DNA from: a bacterium BMS3Bbin07
GTDB lineage: Bacteria; Nitrospirota; Thermodesulfovibrionia; Thermodesulfovibrionales; JdFR-85
Assembly: GCA_002898135.1 (NCBI GenBank)
Contig: BDTQ01000210.1
Location: forward strand, 1 to 15,159
Direction of reading: 5' to 3'
Length of the DNA stretch: 15,159 bases
In this document: positions 14,496 through 15,159 of the stretch, in pieces
Position numbering within the stretch: position 1 is the stretch's first letter
How the letters are laid out: every line of letters begins with the position of its first letter
The notes under the pieces: generated by a model
The model's database searches: none
Seen by the model: the letters and a program-made list of their open reading frames with translations, nothing else
Told to the model about the DNA's origin: nothing
Position numbers and translations under genes: made by a program

Positions 14496-15159
14496 CCCCC
14501 GGGTTTTAATCCGAGCATCTTTCTCACCCTGTCGAGGTTTTTCCAGTCGTCGTCATCAGACTTTTTAGGGGTCTCAAGTATCAGGGGCACTGTGTTGAAG
14601 AACGGGAAGGAGAGAAACTGTTTAAGACCCGGAAGTCCGATGCTTCCTTCACCAATATGCTCATGTCTGTCCACCCCTGAGGCAAATCCCTTTTTTGAGT
14701 CATTAAGGTGTATGAGTTCAACCTTCAGTGGAGATATATACTTTATGATTTCCCCTTTCAGTTTCTCCAGCCCTTCCATTTTGGTTATATCATACCCTGC
14801 AGCATAGGCGTGGCAGGTATCAAGACATAAACCCTGCACACATCCAGGAGGGGTGTTTTCAATAATTTCAGAGATCAAGGGTATGGTAGATGAGATATCT
14901 CCCTTTTGTCCTGCTGTATTTTCAAGTAAAATACCCACACCTCCATCGGTGTTTTCATATGATGAAGATAGGGCCTCTGATGCCCTTCCTATTGCCTCTT
15001 TTATATCCCGGCCCACTGCTTTTCCCGGATGCAGCACGATATAGTCAGCCCCCAGCAGATGGGCTGTCCGTAACTCATGGGATAGCAGCTCTATGGACTT
15101 TTTTCTGATCTTCCCATCCGGAGAGGCAAGGTTTATAAGGTAGGATGAATGAATACAAA
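14459..15159 (-). CDS. nfo: Endonuclease IV, AP endonuclease (5' partial)
   Basis: It cleaves DNA at abasic sites in base-excision repair. The frame remains open to the window edge (IHSSYLINLASPDGK, then LLGADYIVLHPGK), so the start lies beyond it; the ATG at 15037 is internal. About 232 residues are visible and about 50 are missing, judged from the family length near 280. Most zinc ligands of the TIM-barrel active site are visible: the H of VLHPGK, E of LLENTAG, D and H of CLDTCHA, H of LIHLND, D and H of DRHEHIGEG, and E of LILETP. Only the first histidine would be upstream. The gene is unrelated to sulfate reduction and convergent with the VIT-like gene, overlapping its last 37 bases. Confidence 0.95.
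   Translation of the reverse strand, partial: CIHSSYLINLASPDGKIRKKSIELLSHELRTAHLLGADYIVLHPGKAVGRDIKEAIGRASEALSSSYENTDGGVGILLENTAGQKGDISSTIPLISEIIENTPPGCVQGLCLDTCHAYAAGYDITKMEGLEKLKGEIIKYISPLKVELIHLNDSKKGFASGVDRHEHIGEGSIGLPGLKQFLSFPFFNTVPLILETPKKSDDDDWKNLDRVRKMLGLKPGGQPKVDEIQPPT

Noticed and set aside
1..15159. CRISPR arrays, tRNA or rRNA genes, transposase genes, prophage
   Set aside because: No regularly spaced repeats, RNA-gene signatures or matching coding sequences were seen.

Overview
This window is bacterial chromosome, centred on a dissimilatory sulfate-reduction locus. Seven consecutive plus-strand genes give the route from sulfate to sulfite: adk, sat (ATP sulfurylase), aprB and aprA (APS reductase), and qmoA, qmoB and qmoC (quinone-interacting oxidoreductase that feeds electrons to APS reductase). 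They are followed by a two-CBS-domain protein joined to qmoC by an ATGA overlap, and by hppA, a membrane ion-pumping pyrophosphatase. The host is therefore an anaerobic sulfate reducer, or possibly a sulfur disproportionator or oxidiser running the same enzymes in reverse. A CFI-box-type C-terminal domain on the first gene, moderate base composition and this gene order lead me to favour Nitrospirota (Thermodesulfovibrionia-like). Desulfobacterota remains possible; this placement is inference.

Layout. 2-1465: 3' part of a large protein of unassigned function with a CFI-box C-terminal anchor-like domain. 1466-1725: intergenic, with a dyad and a candidate promoter. 1726-11480: adk, sat, aprBA, qmoABC and the CBS gene, all plus strand. 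Gaps are short except before aprB (about 135 bp, weak terminator-like hairpin) and before qmoA (about 130 bp, strong hairpin without a U-tract). 11481-11665: a REP-like palindrome, then a candidate promoter. 11666-13699: hppA, closed by a clear intrinsic terminator. 13700-14012: a MITE-like element, an operator-sized dyad and another REP-like palindrome. 14013-14495: a small VIT1/CCC1-like membrane protein. 14459-15159, minus strand: 5'-truncated endonuclease IV, overlapping the previous gene tail-to-tail.

How the genes work together. Sat makes APS and pyrophosphate from sulfate and ATP. AprBA reduces APS to sulfite and AMP with electrons from quinol through QmoABC. Adk returns AMP to ADP, and HppA hydrolyses pyrophosphate while pumping ions. 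The locus thus handles both by-products of sulfate activation as well as the main reaction. The CBS protein, a family that commonly senses adenine nucleotides, is in the right place to couple nucleotide state to Qmo or APS reductase; this is a hypothesis. No CRISPR array, tRNA, rRNA, transposase or prophage gene was seen.
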